DNA from: CAYNST01 sp964399955
Lineage (GTDB): Bacteria; Pseudomonadota; Gammaproteobacteria; Pseudomonadales; Cellvibrionaceae
DNA: 59,350 nt
Direction: 5' to 3'
NCBI GenBank assembly: GCA_964399955.1
Contig: CAYNST010000007.1
Span: 1-59,350, forward strand
This document shows positions 8,191 through 16,769 of this stretch, one piece after another. Both the position numbers and the translations under genes were made by a program. Positions within the stretch are counted from its first letter, which is position 1, and every line of letters starts with the position of its first letter. Below the pieces are notes generated by a model. The model had not been told where the DNA came from. It saw only the letters and a list, made by a program, of their open reading frames with translations, and did not search any database.

Positions 8191-8488
8191 AAAAGGCTGC
8201 GTGTTAAATTACGCGGGGTGCAAAAAAATGGATCGAACGATCAAGCTAAAGTATTGATCCCGAGCTTGTGTCGGGGCAGGGCGCGGCGCCAGGCGGGCCT
8301 TCACAAATCCGCCTCTCGGCCCTGGTGGGTTTCGCATAGACCCGCCGTTTCACGGTCTAACAGCAGATCCTGTGAGCATTCGATTACGGGTCAGCCACAA
8401 AAATGTGAAGATGCGGTTTTGAAAGACCACTATTCTCAAACTGATAGCGGGCAGTCTGCGCCTGGACTGAATGGATGTCTCTAACCCG
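8191..8488 (-). other. Structured non-coding stretch after rnfE: long 3' UTR or small RNA candidate
   Basis: These 298 bases lie between the rnfE stop and its intrinsic terminator and contain no convincing ORF on either strand. Several dyads are visible, including CCCGA/TCGGG near 8258-8275, GATCAA/TTGATC near 8240-8260 and GATCGTTCGATC near 8232-8243. None matches tRNA, 6S, tmRNA or RNase P RNA as I know them. It could be a long operon tail or a small RNA released from it. Confidence 0.35.
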
Positions 8489-9208
8489 TCAAGCAATTTG
8501 CCCGGTGGTGCGCACTCGTCGTGAGCCCTTGGGCGCCTGAGACCGGCGCGCGGCGGCCCGCAGTTCTGTTCGTTTGTCAATTATGTTTTTCAGCGCTATC
8601 AATAAACCGGCTACCAGAAATGCCCCTGGAGGCAAAACAGCCACAAGAAAGCCGGGATAGCTGGCGCCAAATAGATTAACTTCAGCCTCTCGGGCCCAAT
8701 CGCCCAACAATAAATGCATGTTCGCAAACAATGTTCCGCTGCCAATGATTTCGCGTATGGCGCCAATAGTGACCAGGACCGCCATAAAACCCAGGCCCAT
8801 CATCAACCCATCAACGGCTGCAGGCACTACGCGGTTTTTGCTGGCAAATGCATCTGCGCGGCCAAGGATGACACAGTTGGTGACAATCAGCGGGATGAAA
8901 ATACCTAGAATGGTGTACAACTCATAAGTGAAGGCCTGCATCAACAGTTCCGTGCAGGTGGTGAATGCCGCAATGATCATTACAAAGGCGGGCAGACGAA
9001 CAGCGTCGCTCACAGCACTGCGGATCAGCGATACCGCAATGTTGGAGCCGGTAACCACCATAAGGGTGGCCAAACCCAAGCCCAAGGCATTGACCACCGA
9101 CCCACTTACTGCCAGCAGGGGACAAAGACCAAGCAATTGCACCAGCGCCGGGTTGTTCTTCCATAATCCGTTATGCGAAATTTCTTTGTAATTGACTGAG
9201 TCGCTCAT
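8489..9208 (-). CDS. rnfE: Electron transport complex subunit RnfE
   Basis: An integral membrane subunit of the Rnf (Rsx) complex, 239 residues with about six membrane helices. The family signature NPALVQLLGLCPLLAVS follows a short cytoplasmic start, and IFIPLIVTNCVILGRA lies mid-protein. RnfE and RnfA are paralogues with opposite topology that hold an iron-sulfur site between them through conserved cysteines in the LCP and NC motifs, both present here. Its start overlaps the rnfG stop by four bases (ATGA), showing translational coupling. The C-terminus (RRSQAPKGSRRVRTTGQIA) is longer and more basic than usual. No nth gene, which often follows, is adjacent. Confidence 0.95.
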   Translation of the reverse strand: MSDSVNYKEISHNGLWKNNPALVQLLGLCPLLAVSGSVVNALGLGLATLMVVTGSNIAVSLIRSAVSDAVRLPAFVMIIAAFTTCTELLMQAFTYELYTILGIFIPLIVTNCVILGRADAFASKNRVVPAAVDGLMMGLGFMAVLVTIGAIREIIGSGTLFANMHLLLGDWAREAEVNLFGASYPGFLVAVLPPGAFLVAGLLIALKNIIDKRTELRAAARRSQAPKGSRRVRTTGQIA

Positions 9209-9864
9209 TGCGGGGACCCCTCGTGGGATTCATAGGTTTTTTCGGCTTCAGCCGCAAGCTCGGCCCGGTACTGCTGAACAAACTGCAGCACTTCTTTTAC
9301 CTCGCGCACCACTGCTCTGGGGGTGATGGTGGCGCCGGTAAACTGATCAAATTCACCGCCGTCCTTTTTCACTTTCCAATTATCCAGACTGGGGTTTTGC
9401 AGGGACTTCCCGTCAAAGGAGGTGATCCAGGGGCTGCGCGACAAGTCGATTTTGTCTCCCAGGCCCGGCGTTTCTTTGTGGCTGAGCACCCGCACGCCTG
9501 CAAGGGTGCCGTCGGTGTTGACGCCCACCAGCAGGCTAATGTCGCCACTGTAACCGTCCGGAGCCACGGTGGGGAGGATATAGGCAATCGGCCGGCCGTT
9601 GTTGCGCGCCACGTAGATCAGGCCGTCGGACGCCAGCGCATCCGGGTCCAGCACTACCGCGCTCAGGGCCAAGGTATCGTTGAGCAGGTCGTTGTCCAGA
9701 CGCCCTTCCGACACCACCTCAAACAAGGCCCGCTGAGCCGCTTGTTGTTCTGCTGCGTCTATCCTTGCGGCTGTTGTTTGATAGGTGGCAGCAATCAGGC
9801 CGGCGGTTGCCAAGGCAAATGCGCCGAGCAGCAGGCTGTTGCGGGTGATGGATCGAGCAATCAT
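9205..9864 (-). CDS. rnfG: Electron transport complex subunit RnfG (FMN-binding)
   Basis: A single-pass periplasmic flavoprotein, 219 residues. A hydrophobic N-terminal anchor (about residues 9-28) is followed by an FMN-binding domain. The flavinylation motif Dxx(S/T)GAT is seen as DQFTGAT at 173-179, with Thr179 the expected covalent FMN site; GYSGDISLLVG and KETPGLGDKI are other family hallmarks. Flavin attachment needs ApbE, which is not in this window. It lies between rnfD (3-base gap) and rnfE (4-base overlap) in the rnfABCDGE operon. Confidence 0.95.
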   Translation of the reverse strand: MIARSITRNSLLLGAFALATAGLIAATYQTTAARIDAAEQQAAQRALFEVVSEGRLDNDLLNDTLALSAVVLDPDALASDGLIYVARNNGRPIAYILPTVAPDGYSGDISLLVGVNTDGTLAGVRVLSHKETPGLGDKIDLSRSPWITSFDGKSLQNPSLDNWKVKKDGGEFDQFTGATITPRAVVREVKEVLQFVQQYRAELAAEAEKTYESHEGSPQ

Positions 9865-9867
9865 TGG

Positions 9868-10926
9868 CTACCTGGGGGTGTGTTTGGTGGTGGCTTTGGT
9901 TGTCTTGGTGTGACCGTAGGTGCGCGGCAGGGTGTAGTAGTCAATAAACGGCGCTGCAAAATTCAGCAGCAATACGGCAAAAGCCACGGCGTCCGGATAG
10001 TTTCCCCAGACGCGAATGACAAACACCAGTGCACCGATGGCCGCTCCAAAAATCAGGCGCCCCCGGTTGCTCACGGCCGAGGACACCGGATCGGTAACAA
10101 TGAAAAAAGCTCCGAACATGGTGGCGCCGGACAGCCAGTGGAACAGAGGAGAACCGGCACTTTGCGAACTGCCGTTATCGTAGAAAATGGCTGCCAGCAA
10201 TCCCAGGCTCAACAGCATGGCCACCGGAGCATGCCAGGTGAACACCCGCTTGAACAGGAGGTAACCTCCGCCCGCCAGAAAGGCCAGGTTCACCCATTCC
10301 CAGCCACTGCCGGCCAGCCAGCCCCGGACAAAAACCGGCTCGCTCTGATACAGGCCATCCACTGTCATGCCACCGCGCTGCTTCAACACCTCCAGCGGCG
10401 TGGCACCGGTGTAGCCGTCTATGGGGGTGCCAAACCAGATCTTGCTCAGCGCCTCGGTCATCGATGGGCCGCCGTCGGTCAACAGCGCCTGCGGTGCCGC
10501 CCATTGGGTCATTTCCAAGGGAAAGGAAATGAGCAGCACCACATAACCCACCATGGCCGGGTTGAACGGGTTGTAGCCCAGCCCGCCGTAGAGTTGTTTG
10601 GCCACTACAATGGAAAAGAACAGGCCCACCGCCAGTAGCCACCAAGGCGCGTAAGGCGGCAGGGCAATGCCCAGCAGGACCGCCGTTACCAGAGCGCTGC
10701 AGTCCCGCAAGTAAAACAGCACGGGCTTACCCCGCAGCCGCAGGGTAGCTGCCTCAAAGGCGAGGGCGAAAGCGGCTGCCAGGATAATGTTCAACAAGGT
10801 GCCGGGACCAAAAAAAGCCGTCAGCGCCACCACACCCGGCACACAGGCCAGCATGACTTGCTGCATCACACCGGCGGTTTTGGTTGCGGCGTGAGTGTGG
10901 GGTGAAGTGATGCGGATGAAGGCCAT
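9868..10926 (-). CDS. rnfD: Electron transport complex subunit RnfD (FMN-binding membrane subunit)
   Basis: A polytopic membrane flavoprotein, 352 residues, with about nine or ten membrane helices. It begins with a short N-terminal segment containing SPHTHA, the usual RnfD/NqrB start. The flavinylation motif Dxx(S/T)GAT appears as DGYTGAT at 170-176, with Thr176 the expected covalent FMN site. GGLGYNPFNPAMVGYV is a conserved loop. It follows rnfC by 37 bases and precedes rnfG by 3. In the complex it passes electrons between the RnfG flavin and the membrane iron-sulfur and flavin sites coupled to ion translocation. Confidence 0.95.
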   Translation of the reverse strand: MAFIRITSPHTHAATKTAGVMQQVMLACVPGVVALTAFFGPGTLLNIILAAAFALAFEAATLRLRGKPVLFYLRDCSALVTAVLLGIALPPYAPWWLLAVGLFFSIVVAKQLYGGLGYNPFNPAMVGYVVLLISFPLEMTQWAAPQALLTDGGPSMTEALSKIWFGTPIDGYTGATPLEVLKQRGGMTVDGLYQSEPVFVRGWLAGSGWEWVNLAFLAGGGYLLFKRVFTWHAPVAMLLSLGLLAAIFYDNGSSQSAGSPLFHWLSGATMFGAFFIVTDPVSSAVSNRGRLIFGAAIGALVFVIRVWGNYPDAVAFAVLLLNFAAPFIDYYTLPRTYGHTKTTKATTKHTPR

Positions 10927-10963
10927 GGCGTCGTCTTAGACAAGGGGGCGTCAGCGCGCCCAA

Positions 10964-13210
10964 TTAACGTTCAAGGTCGGCCAGATGGGTCTTGGCCGCG
11001 CGCAATTTTTCTTCCAGTTTGTCCACAGACCCCTGCAGGGCCTCTTGCTGCTCGCTGCCTTCGGCCTCAGCCAGACGCTGCCGCGCTTTATGGAGCCTGG
11101 CATCCAGGGAGGCAATCTGCTGTTGCTGTTTTTCTATCGGCGACATGGCGGCGGCTTCAACCGCCTTGGCCTGGGCCCGGGCTATGGCTGCGGCGGCACC
11201 ATCCAAATCGTGCGGATCGGCCGGGGCAGTGGCCGCGGGCGATGCGGCCAAAGTTTTCAGTTCGGTCTGTGCTTCTGCCAGTTTGACGCGCAGTTTTTCC
11301 ACGCCCTGTCGCAAGGCATCCACGGTAGGCGCTGCGCTCTGCTCGGCTTCCTGCAACTTCTGCCGGGCGGTGGCCAGGCGTTTTTCCAGGGTCTCGACGG
11401 ACTTTTGCTGCGCTTCCAAAGGCGACATGCGCAGCTTTTTCATCACATCCTGCATCGGCGCCGAAGGCGCTGCCTCAGCGTTGTCGCCGCGCCCAAGCGC
11501 CTTGAGCTTGTCCTGGCTGTCCAGCAATTTGATTTCGGCCTGTTTCAGGGATGCAGACAGCTTTTCGGCTCGCACACTGTCGCTTTCGTCTCTGAGTTGC
11601 TCGCGCAGGCGGGCCACGCGCATCTCGGCGCTGGTGTGAGCGCGCTCCAGCGCCTCGCGTTGCTGCTGCGGGTTGTCATCGGCGCTGCGGGCCTGTTTGG
11701 CCATGGCCTCTTTTGCGGGTGACGGCCTGCTGGTCTCAGCCCCGGGTTTCTGTGCCGCCAGTTGTTTCTTGGCTTCCTCGGCGGCTTGTTTGCGCGCCAG
11801 GCGCTTGGCTTCTTTCTCCAGCTCGGCCTTGTTGATGCGCGCTTTGCGTTGCTCAAAGCGGACGCGAGCGCGGTCGGATTTGATTTTATCAGCCGTGGCC
11901 TGGCGAATGGCGCCCTTGGCGGCCCGATAGTACTGCACCAGTGGGATGGCGCTGGGGCAGACAAACGAACAGGCGCCGCATTCGATACAATCAAACAGGT
12001 TATGGTTTTGCAGGCGGTCGTAGTCCTGCGCCTGGGCATACCAGTAGAGTTGCTGCGGCAACAACTGGGCCGGACAGGCCTCGGAGCACATGCCGCAGCG
12101 GATGCAGGGTTGCGCAGGTGGCGGCTCGGGCATTTCACTGTGACTTGGCACCAGGATGCAGTTGGTGGTCTTGACCAGCGGCACATCCGCACTCTCTATG
12201 GCAAAGCCCATCATGGGCCCACCCAGAATCAGCCGGGCAGCCCTGTCATTGCGCAATCCATGTTGAGTCAAAATATGACTGATTGGGGTGCCGATGCGCA
12301 CGCGCACGTTGCGCTGGCGGGTGAGGGCATCGCCAACCACGGTGGTGACTCGCTCAATCAGGGGTTCACCGTAGCGCAGTGCACGCCAGGCTGCGTAGGC
12401 CGTGCCCACGTTCTGCACCAGCACCCCGATCTGTGCGGGAATGCTGCCGCTTGGCACCTCCTTGCCCGTCAAAATCTGAATGAGCTGCTTTTCACCGCCG
12501 GAAGGGTACTTGGTGGGGAATACCGCGATCTCCACCGGCGTGCCCTGCGCTGCCTGCTGCAAGGCGGCAATCGCTTGGGGCTTATTGTCTTCAATGCCAA
12601 TCAGGATGGTGGGCGGTGAGCCGACAATGCGCGCCAGCAATTGCGCGCCGGCAATGATATCCGCTGCATGCTCGCGCATCAGCATGTCGTCTGCCGTGAT
12701 GTAAGGCTCGCACTCGGTGCCGTTCAGAATCAGCGTGGTGATTTGGCCGGCCTTGGGGCTCAGTTTGTCAGCGGTGGGAAATCCCGCACCGCCAAGCCCG
12801 GCAATACCGGCTGCGCGAATGCGGTTGACCACCTCGGCAGGCTCCAGTGCATCCACATTGTCACAGCCGACCAGTTCCACACTGCGGTCAAGCCCGTCGG
12901 CAACAATCACAATGCACGGCGCGCTCAGACCGGAGGGGTGCGCCACGCGGCGGTCCTCTATGGCCACTACTGCGCCGGAGGTGGGCGCGTGCAGTGCAGC
13001 ACTGAAAGCCCCGTTGGCCTGGGCAATCAACTGTCCTTTCAGCACTTGGTCCCCGGGTTGAACCACCGGGTGCGCAGGCGTGCCGATGTGTTGGTTCAGC
13101 GGCAGCACAAATTCGTCGGCCAGCGCCATCTCGCCAATCGGCTCCTGGACGGACTGGAGTTTGTTCTCGGGGGGATGGACGCCGCCGTGAATGTCCCAGA
13201 TCTTTCTCAT
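10964..13210 (-). CDS. rnfC: Electron transport complex subunit RnfC, with long repeat-bearing tail
   Basis: The NADH/FMN and iron-sulfur subunit on the cytoplasmic side, 748 residues. The N-terminal part begins with the IWDIHGGVHPPENK signature, followed by a nucleotide-binding domain (GLGGAGFPTADKL). Two 4Fe-4S motifs lie at about 369-380 (CIRCGMCSEAC) and 408-418 (CIECGACSFVC). After residue about 440 comes a long charged alanine-rich tail with at least two tandem units of about 65 residues, each starting MSPLE or MSPIE and containing a segment like LEKRLATARQKLQEAE. Long variable tails are known in gammaproteobacterial RnfC. The start overlaps the rnfB stop by four bases. Confidence 0.95.
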   Translation of the reverse strand: MRKIWDIHGGVHPPENKLQSVQEPIGEMALADEFVLPLNQHIGTPAHPVVQPGDQVLKGQLIAQANGAFSAALHAPTSGAVVAIEDRRVAHPSGLSAPCIVIVADGLDRSVELVGCDNVDALEPAEVVNRIRAAGIAGLGGAGFPTADKLSPKAGQITTLILNGTECEPYITADDMLMREHAADIIAGAQLLARIVGSPPTILIGIEDNKPQAIAALQQAAQGTPVEIAVFPTKYPSGGEKQLIQILTGKEVPSGSIPAQIGVLVQNVGTAYAAWRALRYGEPLIERVTTVVGDALTRQRNVRVRIGTPISHILTQHGLRNDRAARLILGGPMMGFAIESADVPLVKTTNCILVPSHSEMPEPPPAQPCIRCGMCSEACPAQLLPQQLYWYAQAQDYDRLQNHNLFDCIECGACSFVCPSAIPLVQYYRAAKGAIRQATADKIKSDRARVRFEQRKARINKAELEKEAKRLARKQAAEEAKKQLAAQKPGAETSRPSPAKEAMAKQARSADDNPQQQREALERAHTSAEMRVARLREQLRDESDSVRAEKLSASLKQAEIKLLDSQDKLKALGRGDNAEAAPSAPMQDVMKKLRMSPLEAQQKSVETLEKRLATARQKLQEAEQSAAPTVDALRQGVEKLRVKLAEAQTELKTLAASPAATAPADPHDLDGAAAAIARAQAKAVEAAAMSPIEKQQQQIASLDARLHKARQRLAEAEGSEQQEALQGSVDKLEEKLRAAKTHLADLER

Positions 13211-13818
13211 GCCGCTTGCCCTTGCCGCGGCGCGCGGTCAGTTGCAATGATGCCGTGGGACAAACGGGGCATTTCCCAGGTCCAGTCTTTCAAGGTGGTG
13301 CCCACCGGTATCATGTCGATACAGTCGACCGGGCAGGGCTCAACACACAGGTCGCAGCCGGTGCATTCGCTGGCAATCACCGTATGCATCTGCTTGGCGG
13401 CGCCGAGAATGGCGTCCACAGGGCAGGCCTGCAGGCACTTGGTGCAGCCGATACACTCGTCTTCACGAATGAAGGCTACTTTTTTTTCGTCGCTCGCCTC
13501 GCCGTGCTCGTCGTCCAGGCTGGGCGCTTCCACGCCGAGCAAGTCGGCCAGGTTATTGATGGTGGCTTGCCCTCCGGGAGGGCATTTATTGATCGGCGCA
13601 CCATCCGCTATCGCCTGCGCGTAGGGGCGGCAGCCGGGGTGACCGCACTGCCCACACTGAGTCTGGGGCAGCAGGTGGTCTATCTGCTCCACCAGCGGGT
13701 CGCCCTCTACCCTGAAGCGCACAGCGGCAAAGCCCAGCACCGCACCAAACAGCGCTGCCAGGCCGCCCAACGCAATCAGCGCAGACAGGATCGGGAATTC
13801 AAGTAACAGCGACACCAT
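13207..13818 (-). CDS. rnfB: Electron transport complex subunit RnfB (ferredoxin-like)
   Basis: A membrane-anchored iron-sulfur subunit, 203 residues, thought to take electrons to or from ferredoxin. A hydrophobic N-terminal helix (about 4-34) is followed by a 4Fe-4S domain with Cys55, Cys58, Cys63 and Cys79 (CGQCGHPGC and KCPPGG), then a bacterial ferredoxin fold with Cys122/125/128/132 and Cys152/155/158/162. The C-terminal segment includes WEMPRLSHGI. It lies 3 bases after rnfA and overlaps rnfC by four bases. The E. coli counterpart rsxB is also tied to SoxR resetting. Confidence 0.96.
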   Translation of the reverse strand: MVSLLLEFPILSALIALGGLAALFGAVLGFAAVRFRVEGDPLVEQIDHLLPQTQCGQCGHPGCRPYAQAIADGAPINKCPPGGQATINNLADLLGVEAPSLDDEHGEASDEKKVAFIREDECIGCTKCLQACPVDAILGAAKQMHTVIASECTGCDLCVEPCPVDCIDMIPVGTTLKDWTWEMPRLSHGIIATDRAPRQGQAA

Positions 13819-13821
13819 AAG

Positions 13822-14394
13822 CTACACCAGTCCGGCAAAACCCATAAAAGCCAAAGACATCAAACCTGCGGTGATCATGCCCACGGCCGCACCTTTGAAA
13901 GGTTCTGGCACATCGGCCACCGCCAGGCGTTCCCGCATGGCAGAGAAGAACACCAGCACCAGGCTAAACCCAAGGGCCGCACCAAAGCCGTAAAGCGCGG
14001 AGTGGGTAAAACTGTGTGCTCTGTTGGTATTTTGCAAAGCAACACCCAGCACGGCGCAGTTGGTGGTGATCAGCGGCAAAAACACGCCCAGTACCCGATA
14101 AAGCAAGGGGCTGGTTTTTTCGATGAACATCTTTGCAAACTGTACTACCGCCGCTATGACCAGAATAAACGCGATAGTGCGCAAAAACTGCAGCCCAAGG
14201 GGCGCCAGCACAAAGTTGAACACCAGAAAGCTGCAGATGCTGGCCAGTGTCAATACAAAAGTGGTGGCCGCACTCATGCCTATGGCCGTTTCCAGTTTGC
14301 TGGACACCCCCATGAAAGGGCAAAGCCCCAGAAACTGGGCCAAAACGAAATTGTTGACCAGAACCGTACTGATCAGAATGATGAAAAATTCCAT
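13822..14394 (-). CDS. rnfA: Electron transport complex subunit RnfA
   Basis: The first gene of the rnf operon, coding for a 190-residue membrane protein with six predicted helices. Family hallmarks are NFVLAQFLGLCPFMGVS near the N-terminus and FLPLITTNCAVLGVAL mid-protein; the cysteines in these segments hold the membrane iron-sulfur site shared with RnfE. ATG 14394 follows GAGATGG. The gene is 165 bases downstream of metG on the same strand; that gap probably contains the rnf promoter, with a TAATAT hexamer on the minus strand about 85 bases upstream but no clear -35. Confidence 0.95.
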   Translation of the reverse strand: MEFFIILISTVLVNNFVLAQFLGLCPFMGVSSKLETAIGMSAATTFVLTLASICSFLVFNFVLAPLGLQFLRTIAFILVIAAVVQFAKMFIEKTSPLLYRVLGVFLPLITTNCAVLGVALQNTNRAHSFTHSALYGFGAALGFSLVLVFFSAMRERLAVADVPEPFKGAAVGMITAGLMSLAFMGFAGLV

Positions 14395-14559
14395 ACCATC
14401 TCGATGAAGGATTCAGTGGTCAATGAGCAACAGTAAACCGCATCCAACGGGCTGAGTGAATGCGATATTACGGATAACGGTAATCTACTTAGCCGCTAAG
14501 CGGGGTGATTATGACCGCTTTTTCCGGTTAGCGAGCTGCGCCGCATAAGCCAGCCTGGC

Positions 14560-16587
14560 CTACATGACGCGCATGCCCGGCTTTGCACCGGCGTGAGGTT
14601 CCAGCAGAAAAAGATCCTTGCCGCCGGGGCCGGCCGCCAGCACCATGCCTTCGGATAAGCCAAATTTCATTTTGCGCGGTTTGAGGTTGGCAACCATCAC
14701 CGTGTGCTTGCCAATGAGTTGCTCAGGCGCATAAGCACTTTTTATGCCGGCAAATACCTGGCGCTGGCCGATGCCTATGTCCAGGGTAAGGCGCAGCAGT
14801 TTGTCGGCACCGTCCACATGCTCGGCATTTTCAATCAAAGCAATGCGCAGATCTACCTTGGCAAAATCGGCATATTCTATCTCCGCGCCAATGGGCTCCA
14901 GCGCAACTGACTCGCCCGCCGCCGTATCGGCCTGCGCGGTTGTCGGCTCATCCTCCTTGCTTGCCGTCAGTAGTGCTTCCACCTGCTTGGCGTCAACGCG
15001 CTGCATCAAGGGCTGGAACTCATTGATACGGTGCTGCCCAAGCCACTGCGGCGCCTGGTGCCATTCAAGCCGCGTGTTGAGGAAGGCTTCGGCGGCTTCG
15101 GCAGTGCGGGGCAGAACGGGCTTCAGATAGGTCATGAGTACGGCAAACAGGTTCACCGCCAGGGAGCATACCGCCAGCACTTGCTGCGCCTGCTCGGGGT
15201 CCTTGGCCATGGCCCAGGGGGCTTTGGCGGCAATGTACTCGTTGGCGGCATCCGCCAGCGCCATGATTTCGCGCATGGCGCGGCCAAACTCGCGCGCCTC
15301 GTACAACTCGGCAATAGGGCCGCTGGCATTCACAAACTGCTGCCACAGTTCCGGGTTGTCCATCTCGGCGGTCAACTCACCGCCGGCTTTGGCTACAAAC
15401 TTGGCCGAGCGACTGGCAATATTGACCACCTTGCCCACCAGGTCCGAGTTAACGCGGGCGATGAAATCGTCGAAGTTCAAATCCAGGTCGTCAACACTGC
15501 TGTTCAATTTGGTGGCGTAGTAATAACGTAAATATTCCGGGTTCAGATGCTGCAGATAAGTCTGCGCATTGATGAAGGTGCCGCGGGATTTCGACATCTT
15601 CTTGCCGTTCACGGTGACAAACCCGTGGGCACACACCTTGGTTGGGGTGCGGAAGCCGGCCGATTCCAGCATGGCCGGCCAAAACAGAGCGTGGAAGTTG
15701 ATGATGTCCTTGCCAATGAAATGGTAGACCTCGGCGGTGGAGTCTACTGCCCAGTAGGCGTCAAAGTCGGCGCCGACGCGGTCGCAATAGTTTTTGCAAC
15801 TGGCCATGTAGCCGATGGGCGCATCCAGCCAGACGTAAAAATATTTGCCCGGCTCGCCCGGTATTTCAAAACCAAAGTAGGGCGCATCGCGGGAAATATC
15901 CCACTCCTGCAGGCCCGAATCCAGCCACTCAGCCAGTTTGTTGGCCACCTCGGTCTGCAGATGACCGGCGCGGGTCCACTGCCGCAGAAACTCGGTAAAT
16001 TGCGGCAGGCGGAAGAACAAATGTTTGGACTCCTTGGCAATGGGGGTGGCCCCGGACACTGCGGAGCGCGGATCTATCAATTCCATCGGCGAATAGGTGG
16101 CGCCGCAGGCTTCGCAGTTGTCGCCGTACTGGTCCGGCGCCTTGCATTTGGGGCAGCTGCCCTTGATGTAGCGGTCGGCCAGAAACAGCTGTTTCTCCGG
16201 GTCAAAGGCCTGCACAACGGCCCGCTCGGCGATGTGGCCGTTGGCCTTCAACCGCCCGTAGATGAGCTCCGCCAGGGTTTTGTTTTCTGCGGTATGGGTG
16301 CTGTAGTAGTTGTCAAACCCGATGCTGAACCCGGCAAAGTCGCGCTCGTGCTCGGCCTGCATCTGCGCAATCTGTTGCTCTGGGCTGATGCCTTTTTTCT
16401 CCGCCGTCAGCATGATGGCGGTGCCGTGGGCGTCGTCGGCGCTGACGTAAACACAGTCGTTGCCGCGCAATTTCTGAAACCGCACCCAGATATCGGTTTG
16501 GACAGCCTCTACCATGTGGCCAAGGTGAATGGCGCCGTTGGCGTAGGGTAGGGCACTGGTTACTAGAATTTTTCGCTGATTGGCCAT
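14560..16587 (-). CDS. metG: Methionyl-tRNA synthetase
   Basis: A class I aminoacyl-tRNA synthetase charging tRNA-Met, 675 residues against 677 in E. coli. The HIGH motif lies in PYANGAIHLGH at 14-24. The zinc knuckle has CPKCKAP and CEACG pairs. KMSKS is in GKKMSKSRGTF near residue 330. A C-terminal tRNA-binding, dimerising domain begins around YADFAKVDLRIALIE. ATG 16587 gives the standard start MANQRKILVTSALPYANG; the longer open frame upstream crosses the promoter region and is not coding. It is divergent from apbC/mrp, the same neighbour pair as in E. coli. Confidence 0.97.
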   Translation of the reverse strand: MANQRKILVTSALPYANGAIHLGHMVEAVQTDIWVRFQKLRGNDCVYVSADDAHGTAIMLTAEKKGISPEQQIAQMQAEHERDFAGFSIGFDNYYSTHTAENKTLAELIYGRLKANGHIAERAVVQAFDPEKQLFLADRYIKGSCPKCKAPDQYGDNCEACGATYSPMELIDPRSAVSGATPIAKESKHLFFRLPQFTEFLRQWTRAGHLQTEVANKLAEWLDSGLQEWDISRDAPYFGFEIPGEPGKYFYVWLDAPIGYMASCKNYCDRVGADFDAYWAVDSTAEVYHFIGKDIINFHALFWPAMLESAGFRTPTKVCAHGFVTVNGKKMSKSRGTFINAQTYLQHLNPEYLRYYYATKLNSSVDDLDLNFDDFIARVNSDLVGKVVNIASRSAKFVAKAGGELTAEMDNPELWQQFVNASGPIAELYEAREFGRAMREIMALADAANEYIAAKAPWAMAKDPEQAQQVLAVCSLAVNLFAVLMTYLKPVLPRTAEAAEAFLNTRLEWHQAPQWLGQHRINEFQPLMQRVDAKQVEALLTASKEDEPTTAQADTAAGESVALEPIGAEIEYADFAKVDLRIALIENAEHVDGADKLLRLTLDIGIGQRQVFAGIKSAYAPEQLIGKHTVMVANLKPRKMKFGLSEGMVLAAGPGGKDLFLLEPHAGAKPGMRVM

Positions 16588-16630
16588 ATCGCGGGAGCAC
16601 ACCTTCAACTTGCTGGATTCGTTGACAAAG

Positions 16631-16668
16631 GGCGCTGCGGGCAGCGCCAAAAATTGGCGCGAATCATA
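16631..16668 (-). promoter_or_regulatory. metG promoter with overlapping palindromes
   Basis: On the minus strand TGGTATGAT is an extended -10 (TATGAT at 16663-16668). A palindrome GCGCCAA-AAA-TTGGCGC (16644-16660) covers the expected transcription start, and a second dyad GGCGCTG/CAGCGCC (16631-16648) shares its GCGCC and would form a hairpin early in the leader. The upstream -35 match is poor. A repressor operator or leader control is possible. Confidence 0.4.
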
Positions 16669-16769
16669 CCAGTTTTGCCCTTGCTGCGCATGCGGTGGGG
16701 CTGCGCCTTCGCAGGCGGCCCATTCGCAGGTAGAATGCCTGCTCGCCCACCTATTGCCGAGCGCCTTGT

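Noticed and set aside
8173..8484. 103-codon plus-strand open frame in the rnfE-amt gap
   Set aside because: No recognisable family, odd composition, and it covers the rnf terminator; treated as non-coding.
9208..10638. 476-codon open frame on the plus strand opposite rnfG/rnfD
   Set aside because: Antisense shadow of GC-rich genes; the product is glycine/histidine/glutamine-rich with no fold-like pattern, while the minus strand encodes clear Rnf subunits.
11762..13624. Two long plus-strand open frames (285 and 327 codons) opposite rnfC/rnfB
   Set aside because: They mirror rnfC and rnfB coding sequence and have no family features or credible start sites.
15547..16551. 334-codon plus-strand open frame opposite metG
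   Set aside because: Antisense to an unmistakable metG; composition is that of a shadow frame.
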